From Laccaria trichodermophora (lineage: Eukaryota > Basidiomycota > Agaricomycetes > Agaricales > Hydnangiaceae), in NCBI GenBank assembly GCA_018417955.1, contig JACTVC010000011.1:804262-868261 (forward strand): a DNA stretch of 64,000 nucleotides, in the 5' to 3' direction. The notes beneath the pieces are model-generated. The model saw only the letters and a program-made list of their open reading frames with translations. It did no database searches and had not been told where the DNA came from. Shown in pieces: positions 32,178 through 47,344 of this stretch (positions within the stretch are counted from its first letter, which is position 1; each line of letters starts with the position of its first letter). The position numbers and the translations under genes were made by a program.

Positions 32178-33175
32178 ATGGCTAAACCACGCTGGCAGGA
32201 CGCTGTAGGGCTAGAAACCATCAACACCATTGTCAAGAAGATCATACCACGGTGGACGAACGGGCTGCATACGGTTCAGCTCGAGCTCATTTCAGCTATC
32301 CTCGATGGACAAGACATTCTCATGGGAAATCGACAGCCTTTTATATACCCTGTCTCGTGCTTTTAGAGTACAACCAACACCCCAAGTCATATCCCGCTAA
32401 TCTGCCCACCCGTTCAAGGCCAATGGCCCAATTGGCATCGTGGTCACACCGACAAAGTGATTAGCGAGCAATATTGTATGTTTACCTTCTTTGTACACTT
32501 TCTGTCACTAACAACTTTCTAGGTGAACGAGCTTTCGAAACTCAACTTATTTGCGTTCTCTTATTGCCACGAAAGCCTCAGCAAGGCGCGAAAGGCTGGG
32601 GTTCGTTTGGCACGAGAGATCATGGAATACGTTAGGTGGAAAGTCATATGTGTGGATTCGGAGCATCTGCGCGACAAGGAATGGAGAGAGATAACTGAGA
32701 GTACGACTTTTCAGTAATGTCCTGTTCGCTTGCGTTGATGAAGTCCACCTGATCAACGCGTGGGGATTTTCATTCCGTCCAGCATTCGCAGCTATTGGAG
32801 CCTTCTTCTATGGATGCTTTCCGGCGTCGATATCTGTTGTTGGCCTCAGTGCGATACTAGAACCCGGGGCCCCAACAACGTCTGTTTGCAAAAGCCTGGG
32901 TTTCTTTGAAGGCGACTTCCTCCTCATCAGGCGATCCAACGAGCGCCCAAATACGCAGTTCAGTGTTCAGTTTGCTGCTCATGGACTGAACGGCGACAAA
33001 TACCCTGATCTACTTCTGTACATGAACAGCGGAAGGAAGACCATTCACTGTCGAACATTGAAAGGAGAGCTGAGAAGAGGCGACAACTGCGTAGTAGATG
33101 ATGGTTCTCCGAGCTCACCTGGGTGTGAAAGAAGGAGAGAATTCGAAGCAGGGGGCAGAAAACGTGCGATATAAT
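32178..33175 (+). pseudogene. Broken DEAD/RecQ-type DNA helicase fragment
   Basis: Reading in several frames gives pieces of a superfamily 2 helicase N-terminal half: IHTVQLELISAILDGQDIL-like start, a shortened Walker A (HSHGKSTAFYIPCLVLL, with residues of the usual TGxGKS missing), then a later piece VNELSKLNLFAFSYCHESLS and VKVICVDSEHLRDKEW-like text. Motif II-type text is replaced by stops and frameshifts around 32700-33010. The C-terminal helicase half is absent. It lies between 53-bp inverted repeats (31993-32045 and 33367-33419). Whether it is an expanded RecQ-like family or a Helitron-like helicase fragment I cannot tell; RecQ-like is favoured by LVLLEYNQHP and REIMEYVRWK. Confidence 0.7.
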
Positions 33176-33366
33176 CTGGAGTTTCCGGCACCTCAACCAG
33201 GGGTGTTCTCTGATAGGTTCTGACGGTTCTGACGTTGTTTTCCATAGAAATTGAAGTTTCGAAGCGAATATATTAAAATCTGGATAAGAATGGAGGACAG
33301 TAGGGTTGTAACACGTAAGGAGCCAGGAGGGAGCACGCAGTTGTTGACGCGTTGTTGACGCGCAAG

Positions 33367-33419
33367 GATTTCAAAGTCCGAAGATTACATAAACAATTCC
33401 TGACACGGTTTTTGGGGCG
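33367..33419 (-). repeat. Right arm of 53-bp inverted repeat
   Basis: Reverse complement of 31993-32045 with two mismatches. Just left of it lies a short direct repeat of GTTGTTGACGCG (33343-33362). Confidence 0.85.
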
Positions 33420-33518
33420 TGAAGAAAACAGGACTATGTCCAATTTGTAGGTTACACATTTGGGAAACTACAATGTTTATCTTCTCAGCCAGTCTTATTC
33501 TCCAATTCTCAAGTTCCT

Positions 33519-34748
33519 TTACGGCAGTGCTTTTCCTTGATTAATCGCGTCGGCGACCTGGCTTGTGTGTGGTCTATTGAACGCATACCTGGAGAATAGA
33601 CAAGAAAAACAGAAGGTCAGAAAGTATTCATCTCAGAACACTGACTCCGAATAAAAAACCTTTCGTAGCTATCCAGATAAAGTTGTTCAGCACTGCAAGT
33701 CGCCTTGAACGCAGGATGTTCCAACAGCCTGTTCACCCAAGCGTTGAATCTTTCTCCCTTCGCAAGGTCGATCCCACGGTAGTGTTTCAACACTATCTTC
33801 GCTCTGAAGATCCCTAGAGGGAACCGAAAGATCAGTTTTCGAGGGACTTATCGAAGATGACGGAAAACTAACATGGGGCAACCATAACATCGGCCCACCC
33901 CAAATCCTGTCCCTCCGATTCGATCCAAAGTCCTAAACCTTTTTGCAATGCGACTCGTTCACCAACTCCTGCTTCTCCTCCTCCACCCAGTATTTCCTTC
34001 TCCGCACGTTCGAAGAGCACCACAAGACCGTCAATAGCAGTATGGAACTCCTTCCCTTTGGCGATTTGTTCCTCAGAGTCTTGCGCTTGAAGATACCTGT
34101 AAAAGGCGGGTACAAGAGTACGGCTTATGTGGTCAGCCTGAAGTCGCACCAACGCCCGTGCGTCTAGGCGTAAGTCAATCGCAATGAAATTTAATTGAAT
34201 GCTGAGGCAACGCACAGGGATTGGTCAGAGGGGGCAGCAGATTCCGTTTGGTTGTTGTCGATGCGAGACTTGAAGGTTGAGACAATTCACGCCAATTCAT
34301 GACGAGGAACTCACTCCTCCAAAAACTCCATGATAACGGTACTTTCATTCAAGGCTCTCGGCGGGTTGTATCTGTTAAATCGGAGCGCGGGTACCAGCCC
34401 TTTCGGAGATACTTCCAATAGGTCTTGGGGTTTCTTATAAGGATCCACTTCGTCTGCGTAAAAAAGACCTCATCATGGGCCACCCCCGCAGAGACCTCAT
34501 GCTGCTTACAGTACTAAACGTCGTTGGTCACGAAAAGATGCCATCGTATTGTATAATTTAGGACAGACCTTGTATGGAATGCCCATGTATTCGAAAGCAA
34601 CCCAGACACGCTGGACAAAGGGACAAAAGCAGCTGCCGAAAAGCGTTATATCTGCTTCACCCTTGTGCTGCGACACTGTTGCGAGGGCAGGACCTGTACA
34701 TTGGGTGTGATAGGGTCGACCTCTGTCGTTGTCATTGGCGGTAGACAT
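33519..34748 (-). CDS. Omega-type glutathione S-transferase
   Basis: Omega-class GSTs use a cysteine and act as thiol transferases and dehydroascorbate reductases. Six exons in phase from ATG 34748 (MSTANDNDRGRPYHTQ). The active-site motif is ITLFGSCFCPFVQRVWVAFE, with CPF as in omega enzymes. Then come EVDPYKKPQDLLEVSPKGLV, LNESTVIMEFLEE, the helical domain ARALVRLQADHISRTLVPAF and GWADVMVAPW-like text. The final exons read LKHYRGIDLAKGERFNAWVN and ending NQGKALP. Introns: GTCCTA, GTGAGT, GTGCGT, GTTAGT and GTTTTT donors. About 300 residues. The ALNESTVIMEFLEE stretch is the glutathione-binding ES motif. The last exon encodes an extra C-terminal tail (FNRPHTSQVADAINQG). Confidence 0.83.
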
Positions 34749-34879
34749 GGTGGTTGGCGAGAAGACTGTTATAATCAGTGATGTCATCAAAATGCTTTTC
34801 ACGCTCTTTTCACACAAGAACATGACATAGAAGACGATTGCAGTCCTTACTCTACTATAATTTGTCTAATATATAAATG

Positions 34880-36250
34880 TGTGGCATTACACATAAGTTT
34901 ATGACTTTTCCGCTGTGGTTATGGCAGGATGAGGAACAGCATGCCGTCATCTTGCACCTTCCACAGACCAGAAGCTCGGGGTTTCCAGGCTTGACACATC
35001 GAGAACATTGTTTGCCACTCTGGTAGGAGGTTCTCCATGAGCCTTGATGAAGAAAAAGCGCCCCCAACGCAATTCTGGTGAATAAAACCTTCCAAGTGGG
35101 ACACTTGGTAAATGATCGCCCTTTCCAGCCGCAGAAAGAACTTGGATAGGACCTTCGTCAACCTTAACAGACAGGGATGTCTTCACAAGGTATTCGTACC
35201 CTTTCCCGTGTTTCCAGGCGCTGACGAATAGGAAGATATAGAAGCTGCTTTTAGCTGGCTCGAAGAGGTTGACGACCGCAGGATGTCCCTTCGCCATGTG
35301 ATAGAAAGCGGTGAAAATGAACAGGCCCAGTCTACTGGAGTCTTACTTTGATGTTCAAGAACGTTCCCCGTTCAGACGTTCCTCCAAAGCTCTTTCATAG
35401 TCCGACCGGTCAGGTCATCCTCAAATGAATGCTGCCAAGCGAAGTCATGTCCGGAGTAGATGGAATATCCAGCCACGGTAGTTCGTCCAGTCCAAGGTAA
35501 CGACTCCTAGTATTCAACTTGTATTCAACAATTGTGGTATGTAATTCTTCAGGAGGACTGGGAAAGGTTTGGGGGGAAAGTCGGGTCAGTCAAGTGGGTT
35601 GGCTCGTGTAAGCGCTACTACCTGCAAAAGCACCCGGATAAGTTCTCGTCATTTCACCGGAATCCAAGACATACCTCGATGTATGAGGACTTGCGGGCAA
35701 TCCTCGTTTCTAATCGAAACCCCTCAATATGAACGGGAAAGGAAAGAGTTTTGCGGAAACTTTCAAAGCCAATGGCAACTGCGAAATTTGAAAGCTGCTT
35801 TGTGGTCACCGTTGCATTTCTAGTGAGGTTGTCTCGTGCTTCTAATACAACAGTGTCTACCCGCCGCCCAAGAGAGGAAGGCTTCAGGCCCGTCGAATAC
35901 GTAGTCGCCGTGAGGGGACCTGATAGCGTACGGTTTTGTATAGATCTTGGATGGTCTGGATGAAGACGCACAATAAAAACATGTTCTATGTGTGTGGCCT
36001 TTGTAGAGTGGATGTTGAGCAAAAGCTTAAAAGCCTTGGCAATGCCCCGGCCGAGCATCATTATGGTAGAGGTTGACTGCCGAACACCGAAAGATCTCAG
36101 CTGTTTTCGGATCCAGCATGAGAACTGCGAAGGCCACTAGAATGAAAGCACCAGTGCCAGAGAGGTGCCGTTTCACCCTTGCGTCCTCATACGGAGGTTT
36201 TGTAGTCGAGGAACAGCGAAACAAAAAGTGGTACATCCTTCCAATCTTGA
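34880..36250 (-). pseudogene. Decayed DUF4470-MYND protein copy (third copy of array)
   Basis: Fragments in the same order as the C-terminal half of the two intact-looking paralogues to the right. One is DWKDVPLFVSL-like text. A larger one is VFIVRLHPDHPRSIQN ... LSNFAVAIGFESFRKTLSFP, then VHIEGFRLETRIARKSSYIE. A third is WKHGKGYEYLVKTSLSVKV with EGP. The last is the MYND-like CSRCVKPGNPELLVCGRCKM with CSSSCHNHSGK. The frame is broken by several stops and shifts, and the N-terminal half including DUF4470 is missing. The MYND motif has lost its later His/Cys spacing (HNHSGKVINLC). Confidence 0.75.
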
Positions 36251-36429
36251 AATAGTTCCTGCGAGAGGGTGTGCTTTAGTCTAGAAGAACAGAGTGGGAT
36301 GAAGGGAGTGGGCGCCGGCGTGGGACGCGCTGTCAACTGCTGTCAAACCTCTGCTTGAAATTGGCTACTGAGCCCGAATCGTCAAACATACGGTCAAGAA
36401 TATTTGGCGAAATACTACATTTTGAATGC

Positions 36430-39400
36430 CAACGAATTGTCAGCTACATAGCTACTTGATAACAGTGCAAGAAACCTTGTGCTTTTTCCAGTCCGCTTTT
36501 TGGCATGGGGCAGAGCAGTCCTTAGCCACCTTACAAGCACTACACGCCAAAAGTTTCGGGTTGCCTGGGTTTCCGCAGTGCATGCATCGTTCCTCCCCAA
36601 TGGTAGCACGGTTCAAGGCTTCCGAATGAGCAGAGAGTGTACCTTCCAAAAACGACGTGCTGAATAGGGGTGCGAGCGCAATCCTGGTGACAAAAGGGGC
36701 GAAGCTTTTCCAGGCCGAAGTTTGAGAGAACCGGCCAAGATTTTTTCCCTGTCCGCATCCACAGAGGGGACTCTCCTCGACCGTGACGGACACCGGAATC
36801 CCTTTCGAGAGGTATTCACAGTTCACAGTGTGTTTCCATGTACGGCACCTCTCCGCGAATGCAGGGAGAAGCTGTTTCCAAGCAATAACTTCATCCTCAA
36901 GGGTTTCAACTGCGAACAAGTTACAATCTAATATCTTTCGAAGGCCTGTGGCAATCAGTGGCGCGATAGAGGGCGTCAAGGGAAGCACACATGCGTCTGC
37001 AACGACTGTATTTGATGTCAAATCGAGTTTGATTTCGCTGACAAAGATGAGAGTATGGATTTCCCCTTGAGATGAACAGGAAAGCCCTGCGGCAAGAGGT
37101 TGACCTTTATGGTGAACGGAAAATTGTTCGAGAATGCGGCTGATGGTATCCTTCAATTCCACAAGGGTACCTCGAGCCTCTTTCTGGTATAGTTTCGTTT
37201 TCTCGCTATCTGAAAATGCCATTCCAAGATGCATGCGAAGCCACTTCAAGTTGTAATTTGAAGCGAAGTCCAGGGCGGGTAACCGGTCTAGGTGAAGGTA
37301 GTGAACATTAGATAGCTTTGGGAGCAAATTATCGAGGAAGATTGGGAAAGGATCCAAGGAGAAGTTGCGACGGTTAAGAGGATCTGCTAAAATGTGTGCT
37401 TCAACCTGAAATACTCATTTCGGTCAGATTAGTGAAGATATCCGAAGCACAAAAACCCACTTCGACATAGAAGGATTTCCTAGCAATCCGTGTCTTTAAG
37501 CTACTACCATCCACCGGGAGAGGGAATTCGAGAACTTTTTCATATTCGTCAAAAGTAACCAGGATAGCAAAATCCGAGATTTGTTTTGAGACCACAATAG
37601 CACCTGCCGAAAGTGCATCGCGATCCTTGGGATTCACGACATTAGCCCTCTTCGTAAGCGAAGATGCTTGCATACGCAAGGTGTCGAAATTCACAGCATT
37701 AGTTTCCAATACTGGAGAGGTTTGATTCCTTGGCTTCAAGGCGCGCGACATAGCAAGCAAACTCTGAACCTCACCCAGATTGTCTGGGCGATGGCGAGAA
37801 AAAAATACATGCTGTCTGTCCATGACACTTGCCACGTACACTGTAAGAAATTCACCCAGTTTAGGCATCAGGGTCACTATAGTCGCAGGTGTAGAACGGA
37901 GAGAGAGGACGACCTCGGTGGAAGTGGTTAGGAACCAGGAAGGGACATAGAAGGAGATTGTCAACGAGGATGATCCGTTCCAGCCCTTCGCGTCTTCTCG
38001 AATGTTGATCTGAGTGCTGCGACCTTGGGTTTCCACACTTCCAAAAATTGGCCGAATTGAGGAAAATATGTTCTGAACTACTCCGCTCCTGGTCTCGCAC
38101 TGTAGGATAGGTGGCGTCATTTCGTCTGGGAGCATGTCTTCGAGCCACTTAAGAGATTGACGGGGTACCACGAGGATGATACAAACAACCTTAGGGACAT
38201 CTTTCCATCCGAGTCCTTGAAAAAGATATGAAGAGGCTTGCAATACAGGTGGAATGTGGGACTCGACATTCCGGAGGTGGAGACTACAGGAGAGGTCTTG
38301 GTAGTTGTTTAAGCCCATCAAAAGAGTCTTGTCCGACTCGATGCGTGAAATGAAATGCTTCATTGCTTTTGTCCAATCGGTCTCGACTCGACTCTTTGCG
38401 AGGTCAAGGAAAGCAACGAAACTGTGCCTACTATAGTGAAGTATCAAAGGCTGTTGCAGCTTGTCAAGGCTAAACGTTTTCATCACATTGTCATCGGCGA
38501 ACATCTTCAGATACATGGCAAAGAAGAACTCTCCTAAATGGTCGGCATCGCAACGAAGAGGTTCATCTGAGGATATTTTTGCTTCAGGGGTTTTTTCCAA
38601 GAAAGTAAGTCATAAAACTGGTTGTCTTTCATAGTCGACACTCGGAGAAGTTCATGAGTAGATGAGACGGATGTAATTTCGGAAAGATGGCGGCAAGGTA
38701 CCAGACCAAGTAGCAATGAAAGCATAGAGATATCGGCGCAAGCCTTTTCAAGTAGTCCCTTCTGCAAATTTTCGTAGTCTCCGGCGAACAACAAGGAGTG
38801 CAAGGAGTGGGTATGAAGAATTGATGACCATGTATCGCGAAGTAGATGCGTTGTGGCGAAGAGGACATTCAAGAGGCCCAGATGGTCGGAGAGGTTGGAC
38901 GTATCAATGATGTTAAAGCTGAGGGGAGCTCTGTTAGGCGCGTCAAGGGAATAATCTTCGTCACGTAGGTGAATCTTGGAACACCCCCAAGGCGTAGTAT
39001 AGACACCTGTTTCCGTAGCATCCAACAATCTACAGTGGTAAAGCGTTTGGCAAAACGCGAGTGCGTCACCGATGAAATATCTGATGACAATTTGTGGCGT
39101 TTTTGCCAAAAGCCGTGTCCTAAAACTGGTGCACCACGCACGGAATTGTACTTTGATAGCCTTGTCAAGTTCGTCTAACTTAGTAACCGGAGAACGAGGC
39201 GGCAGTTTCGTCGGAGCGAGGGGAACGGCCAGGTGATAGGAGAGGAGTGGGTCTGTCCCATGATGAGCATTAAATCTTCGCCCAGAAAGTGAATATGCGA
39301 ATGTTGGGTTAATGTGAGAAGCCGGTTTTGAGGTAGTGCCTGTTGTCCAGAATTTATCAAAGTGATCCGCTCCCATCGACTCTAGATTTGCCCAGAGGGG

Positions 39401-40500
39401 GCCCGCTGATCGGAAAGCCGTCGTCGTGACGCCCTTTTGCGTCTTCAAGACATTTTTCATTCCCGCAGAGAAAGACAATGAAAGTGCTTCCTTCTCACTC
39501 TGTGAAAGGGTCTCCGTCTCCAGATATTTTATCCACATATCACGAATTTGCAGGAGCGACGCATCCGTACAAAACCGGAACACTCTCCCATACTTCGAAG
39601 AGCTCCAGGATTCAACGGTAGTTGACATGTCAACGAGCTTGCGGCATTGGTCAAGAAGACGATTCAAGGACACCTTGTCCAGGTAAAAATGGTAAAATAT
39701 GGTCCAGACGTTATCTAGCATGGCATCGTTGGGGTCACTGTCAGCAACCATGGTGAACAAAATGATGTTGCGCGCTGCCCATATATCATATCAGAATTGG
39801 ATAGGTAGTCATGATTCATTTCTCACCAAGAACAGCGGGTTCTGCGTCACAGCAAGTGAAATCCAATGCGCGTTTGTCTGTCAGTAGTTAATGCGATCGA
39901 CCTTGTTTCATGGAGAACGGTACACACCACCTAAATCGACGTGGACTGTGAACATGATGCTTCTTGGATCACCACATCCAAGCAGAAGGACGTCGGCTGC
40001 ATCTTCTGGTGCCAATTGTTGAGTGAAGCAAGTTGCTGGAGTGTTTCCAATCGGATAGAAAAATTGCTTCTTGGGCCACAGAAGGGGGTGCGCCATACGA
40101 ATAGGCGATGAATAAACGTGGTGGTAGACCTGGCGGCTCTCTGGTGGAAGTCAAAGTCAAATTCCTTTAGCCCACACGCAACTTCGAATCATGAGACCCT
40201 CAGGAATGATTGGCGCTTAGATTGTGACAATGAGCGGCTGGAGAAGATGGGACAGGCTTCCGTAGTTGAAGAATGTGCGCGGAATGAAATAACATGGTCT
40301 GGAGAAGACCTTTCGGCGATTGTTCGTCTGGTTGGAGCAGGTTCGAAGTGTTGAACATTGGACGAGGAACCTTGGAACAATGAGTGTGGTGGCGGTACCG
40401 TTTCAAGCGTTTGCCTAGTAATGTGATCAATGTGTGATGCTGAAGTTTCCCTGGGTGCACTCCGCAAAGCAAGTGTCTGCGTGGCACTAGTACTGCTGAG
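36430..40500. repeat. Left unit of a 4-kb direct segmental duplication
   Basis: Aligns along its whole length with about 40590-44640, including coding regions, introns and the 5' flank (both contain a GACAATGAGCGG... stretch near 40230 and 44412 and the GTTCGAAGTGTTGAACATTG stretch). The most parsimonious reading is a tandem duplication. Confidence 0.8.
36452..40096 (-). pseudogene. DUF4470-MYND protein, copy A, with one-base frameshift
   Basis: DUF4470-MYND proteins are common in basidiomycetes; DUF4470 resembles the N-terminal part of the dynein assembly factor DNAAF3. Start MAHPLLWPKKQFFYPIG at 40096; short exons give ADVLLLGCGDPRSIMF and DFTCCDAEPAVLARNIILF. The long exon reads to SWKKPLKQKYPQM, where the frame continues off. 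The sequence aligned with copy B resumes one base shifted (KISSDEPLRCDADHLGEF). A deletion of one base in an AAAAAACCCC context near 38590 explains this. The C-terminus has MYND: CMHCGNPGNPKLLACSACK with DCSAPCQKADWKKHK and a final C; the tyrosine before CSAPC is Asp here. Otherwise open. It could be a pseudogene, an assembly error or read through by slippage. Confidence 0.75.
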
Positions 40501-40616
40501 TTAGATTGAGTTTATATGAGCATGTTCGACTCCTCAAATGGACGCTGGGGAACAAAGACATCGAGGATATTTTGAGCTAAGTACTACACTTTGCATTCCA
40601 ACGAATTATCAGTTAG
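40097..40616. other. Spacer between copies A and B (includes duplicated 5' flank)
   Basis: 520 bases. The stretch 40200-40490 matches the 5' flank of copy B (44380-44575). No separate gene is supported. Confidence 0.45.
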
Positions 40617-43600
40617 CTACTTAGTAACAGTGCATGAAGCCTTGTGCTTTTTCCAGTCCGCTTTTTGGCATGGGGCAGAGCAGTACTTGGCCACCTTACA
40701 AGCACTACACGCCAAAAGTTTCGGGTTGCCTGGGTTTCCGCAGTGTTTGCATCGCTCGTCCCCAATAGTATCACTGTTCGAGGTTTTCGAGGAAGAGAGT
40801 GGGTTATTAACAAACGATGTGCTAAATAGGGGTGCAAGCGCAATCCTGGTAACAAAAGGGGCGAAGTCTTTCCAGGCCAAGGTTTGAGAGAACGGCCCGA
40901 GATTTTTTCCCCGTCCGCATCCACAGAGGGGACTTTCCTCATATTCGACGGACACTGGAATCCCTTTCGAAAGGTATTCGCAATTCACGGTGTGTTTCCA
41001 TGTACGGCATCTCTCTGCGAACGCAGGGAGAAGCTGTTTCCAGGCAGTTACTTCATCCTCAAGAGTTACAATTTCCTGCAGATTTGTTATCTTTCGGAGG
41101 CCTGGAGTAATGAGTGGCATGATAGAGTGCGTCAAGGGAAGCACACATGCGTCCGCGACCACTGTATTTGATGTTAAGTCGAGTTTGACTTCACTGACAA
41201 AGATGAGAGTATGGATTCCCCCTTGAGATGAACAGGAAAGCCCTGCGGCAAGAGGTTGTCCTTTCCGTTTGCGGCAAAACTCGATGAGAATGGCGCTGAT
41301 GGACTCCTTCAAATTCACAAGTGTACCTCGCTCTTTTTGGTTTGATTTCGCTTTGGCCCTTATCTCGCTATCTGAAAACGCCATTCGAAGATGAACGCCA
41401 AGCCAGTCCAACTTGTGATTAGAAGCGACATCCAAGGTAGGTAGTCGGTCCAGGCGAAGGTAATGGATGTTCGATAGCTTTGGGAATGATTCGTCGAGGA
41501 TGATTGGGAACGCATCGAGGGAGAACTTGTCACGATCGAGTGGGTCTGCCAAAATAGGTGCTTCGACCTAAAAAACACGCTTGGATTAGCTCAATGATAG
41601 AGATGCAAGTAACAAAAACTGACTTCGACGTAGAAGGATTTCCTAGCAATCCGCGTTTTCATACGACTACCATCCACGAGGAAAGGAAATTCAAGAATTT
41701 TCTGATACTTGTCAAAAGTGACCAGGAAAGCCAAATCCGAGATTTGTTTCGTGACCACTGTCGCACCTGCGGCGAGCGAATTGCGATCCGTCAAATTTTT
41801 GAGATCGATTCTTTTAATGAGTGAATGTGCCTGTGTATGTGAAGTATCGAATTTCACGGTCAGAGATTCTAATGCCAAAGAGGGGGGGTTCTTTAGCTTC
41901 AAGGTGCGTGATACCACAGGCAAACTTTGAATTTTATCCAGATTGTCTGGACGATGGCGGGTGACAAAAACATGCCGTTTGTCCATGGCACTTGCGGAGT
42001 ACACAGTTAGAAACAAACCCAATTTGGGCATAAGGCACATAGTACTTGAAGGAGTTGGACGAAACGAGAGAACGACCTGAGTCGAAGACGGCGAGACCGT
42101 AAAAATCCAAGCAGGGGCATAAAAGGAAACAATCAACGGAGATGATCCTTCCCAGCCATCTGTGTCTTCCCGGAGGTTGACCTTGGACTCAGTGCTGACA
42201 CTGTCAACTTGAACTTCTACACTGCCGAAAATTGGCCGAAGAGAATAGAATACGTTCTGAAACCCAGTGCCCTTGATCTCGCACTGCAAGATTGGCGTCT
42301 TAATCTCGTCAGGGTGCATGTCTTCAAGGCACTTGAGAGATTGACGGGGTACCACGAGGACGACACAGACGACCTTTGGAACTTCTTTCCATCCTTGAAA
42401 AACGTGTGAAGAACCTTGTGACACAGTTGGAAGGTAGAATGCCACTTCCCGAAGGTGGAGACAACAACAGAGATCCTGATAGTTGTTCGAGCCCACCAGG
42501 AGTGTCTTGTCTCTTTCGATACGCGATATGAAATGGTCCATTGCTTTTGACCAATCACTCTCGACTCGGCTCTTTGCAAGGTCAAGAAAAGCGACAAAAT
42601 TGTGCCTACTGTAGTGAATTGTCGATCTCTTCTGCATCCAGTCGAAGCTAGTGTTTCGAGATGCTGCCATCACGTTCTCGTCGGCGAACATTTTCAGATA
42701 CATGGCAAAAAAGAACTCTCCTAATGGGAGGGCTTCGCAGCGGAGAGGCTCATCTGATGATATTTCCTGTTTCGGAAGTCTTTTCCAAGAAAGGGAGTCA
42801 TGAAACTGGCCGGACTGGGCAGACGATAGCATTATCTCATGAGTAGATGAGGTAGATGTGATTTCAGAAAGGTGTCGGCAAGGTACTAGGCCAAGCAGCA
42901 ATGAAAACATCGGAATATCGGCACACGTTTTATCTGATAGCCCCTTCTGCAAACTAACGTGGCCTTCAGAGCGCAACAGGGTATGGGTATGAAGCATTGA
43001 TGACCATGTATCGCGAAGCAGAGGCATTGTGGCGAGGAGGACATTCAAGAGGCCGAGGTGGTCTGAGAGGTTGGATGTGTCAATTGTGTTGAAGCAGAGG
43101 GGAGCTCTTTTAGGCGCCTCGGGAGAATAATCCTCCACACATAGGTCAATCTTGGCTCCTCCCCAAGGAGTGGCATAGACACCTGTTTTCGTGTTATTCA
43201 ACAATTTACAGTGATAAAGCGCTTGACAAAATGCCAGGGCTTCACCAACGAAACATCTGATAACAATCTGTGGAGCTGTTGCCAAAAGCCGTGTCCTGAA
43301 ACTGGTGCACCATGCGCGGAATTGTATTTTGATAGACTTGTCAAGATCCTCCAACCTGGTAGCCGGAGAACGAGGCGGCTCTTTCGTCGGAGCAAGGGGA
43401 ACAGCCAGGTGGAAAGAGAGAAGTGGGTCTGTCCCATAATGAACATTGAATTTTCGACCGGAAAGTGAATATGCGAATGTTGGGTTAATGTGAGAAGCCG
43501 GTTTTGAGGTAGTGCCTGTTGTCCAGAATTTATCAAAGTGATCTGCTCCCATCGACTCTAGATTTAGCCAGAGGGGGCCCGTTGATCGGAAAGCTGTCGA

Positions 43601-44640
43601 AACGCCCTTATGCGTCCTCAAGACATCCTTCATTCCTGCAGAGAAAGACGATGAAAGGGCTTCCTTCTCACCCTGTGAAAGGGTTTCCGTCTCCAGATAT
43701 TTTATCCACATATTGCGAATTCGCAGGAGCGACGCATCCGTACAAAACCGGAACACATCCCCATACTTGGAAGAGCTCCATGATTCAACAGAAGTTGACA
43801 AGTCAACGAGCTTGCGGCATTGGTCAAGAAGACGATTCAAGGACACCTCGTCCAAGTAAAAGTGGTAAAATATGTTCCAGACGTTATCTAGCATGGCATC
43901 ATTGGGGTCACTGTCAGCAACCATGGTGAACAAAATAATGTTGCGTGCTGCTCAGATATCACATCAGAACTGAATACGTAGTCATGATTTATTACTTACC
44001 AAGAACAGCGGGTTCTGCGTCACAGCAAGTGAAATCCAATGCGCGTTTGTCTGTCAGTAGTCAGCGGGATCGACCTAGTTTCATGGAGAACGGTACACAC
44101 CACCTAAATCGACGTGGACTGTGAACATGATGCTTCTTGGATCACCACATCCAAGCAGAAGGACGTCGGCTGCATCTTCTGGCGCCAATTGTTGAGTGAA
44201 GCAAGTTGCTGGGGTGTTTCCAATCGGATAAAAAAAAAGTTTCTTAGGCCACAGGAGAGGGTGCGCCATTGATTTGAACTGCGAATAGGCGGGGAATGAA
44301 CGCGGTGGTAGACCTGACGGTTCTCTGGTGGAAGTCAAAGTCAAATTCCTTTAGCTCACACGCAGCTTCGAATCATGAGACCCTCAGCAATGATTGGCGC
44401 TTAGATTGTGACAATGAGCGGCAAGCGAAGATTGGGACTTTCTTAGTTGAATGATGTGCGTGGAATGAAATAATATGGTATGGAGAAGATCTTTTGACGA
44501 TCCTTCGTCTGGTTGGAGCAGGTTCGAAGTGTTGAACATTGGACGAGGAACCTTGGAACAATATGAGAGTAACATAAACGCGGTGCGTGGGACAGGCGTG
44601 GTGGCGGTACCGTTTCAAGGGAAAAACGCGTTTGCCTAAT
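40590..44640. repeat. Right unit of a 4-kb direct segmental duplication
   Basis: See 36430-40500. Contains copy B; differs from the left unit by scattered substitutions and a few indels, so it is not very recent. Confidence 0.8.
40617..44269 (-). CDS. DUF4470-MYND protein, copy B (intact)
   Basis: Intact version of the array. Start MAHPLLWPKKLFFYPIG at 44269. Exon 1 encodes NTPATCFTQQLAPEDAADVL with LLGCGDPRSIMF (DUF4470), exon 2 DKRALDFTCCDAEPAVLA and exon 3 a 780-residue open frame (ARNIILFTMVADSDPNDAML ... KTRIARKSFYVEV). The last exon starts VEAPILADPLDRDKFSLDAF and ends with MYND CKHCGNPGNPKLLACSACK, YCSAPCQKADWKKHKASC. Zinc-ligand pattern C-x2-C, C-x2-C, C-x3-C, H-x3-C is complete. Total about 1150 residues. 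Spliced introns are short (about 50-60 bases). The function of the family in fungi is unknown; MYND fingers usually bind proline-rich partners. Confidence 0.85.
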
Positions 44641-44664
44641 TGACTCACAACTTTCTCCTCCATC
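44270..44664. promoter_or_regulatory. Divergent region, DUF4470-MYND copy B / cullin-1
   Basis: 395 bases. The left part is the duplicated 5' flank of copy B; an ACGCGT occurs at about 44627, close to the cullin start. No gene recognised. Confidence 0.4.

Positions 44665-47344
<2,680 letters not shown>

Noticed and set aside
33343..33362. GTTGTTGACGCG direct repeat as a target duplication
   Set aside because: Both copies lie side by side at one end of the element, not one on each side.
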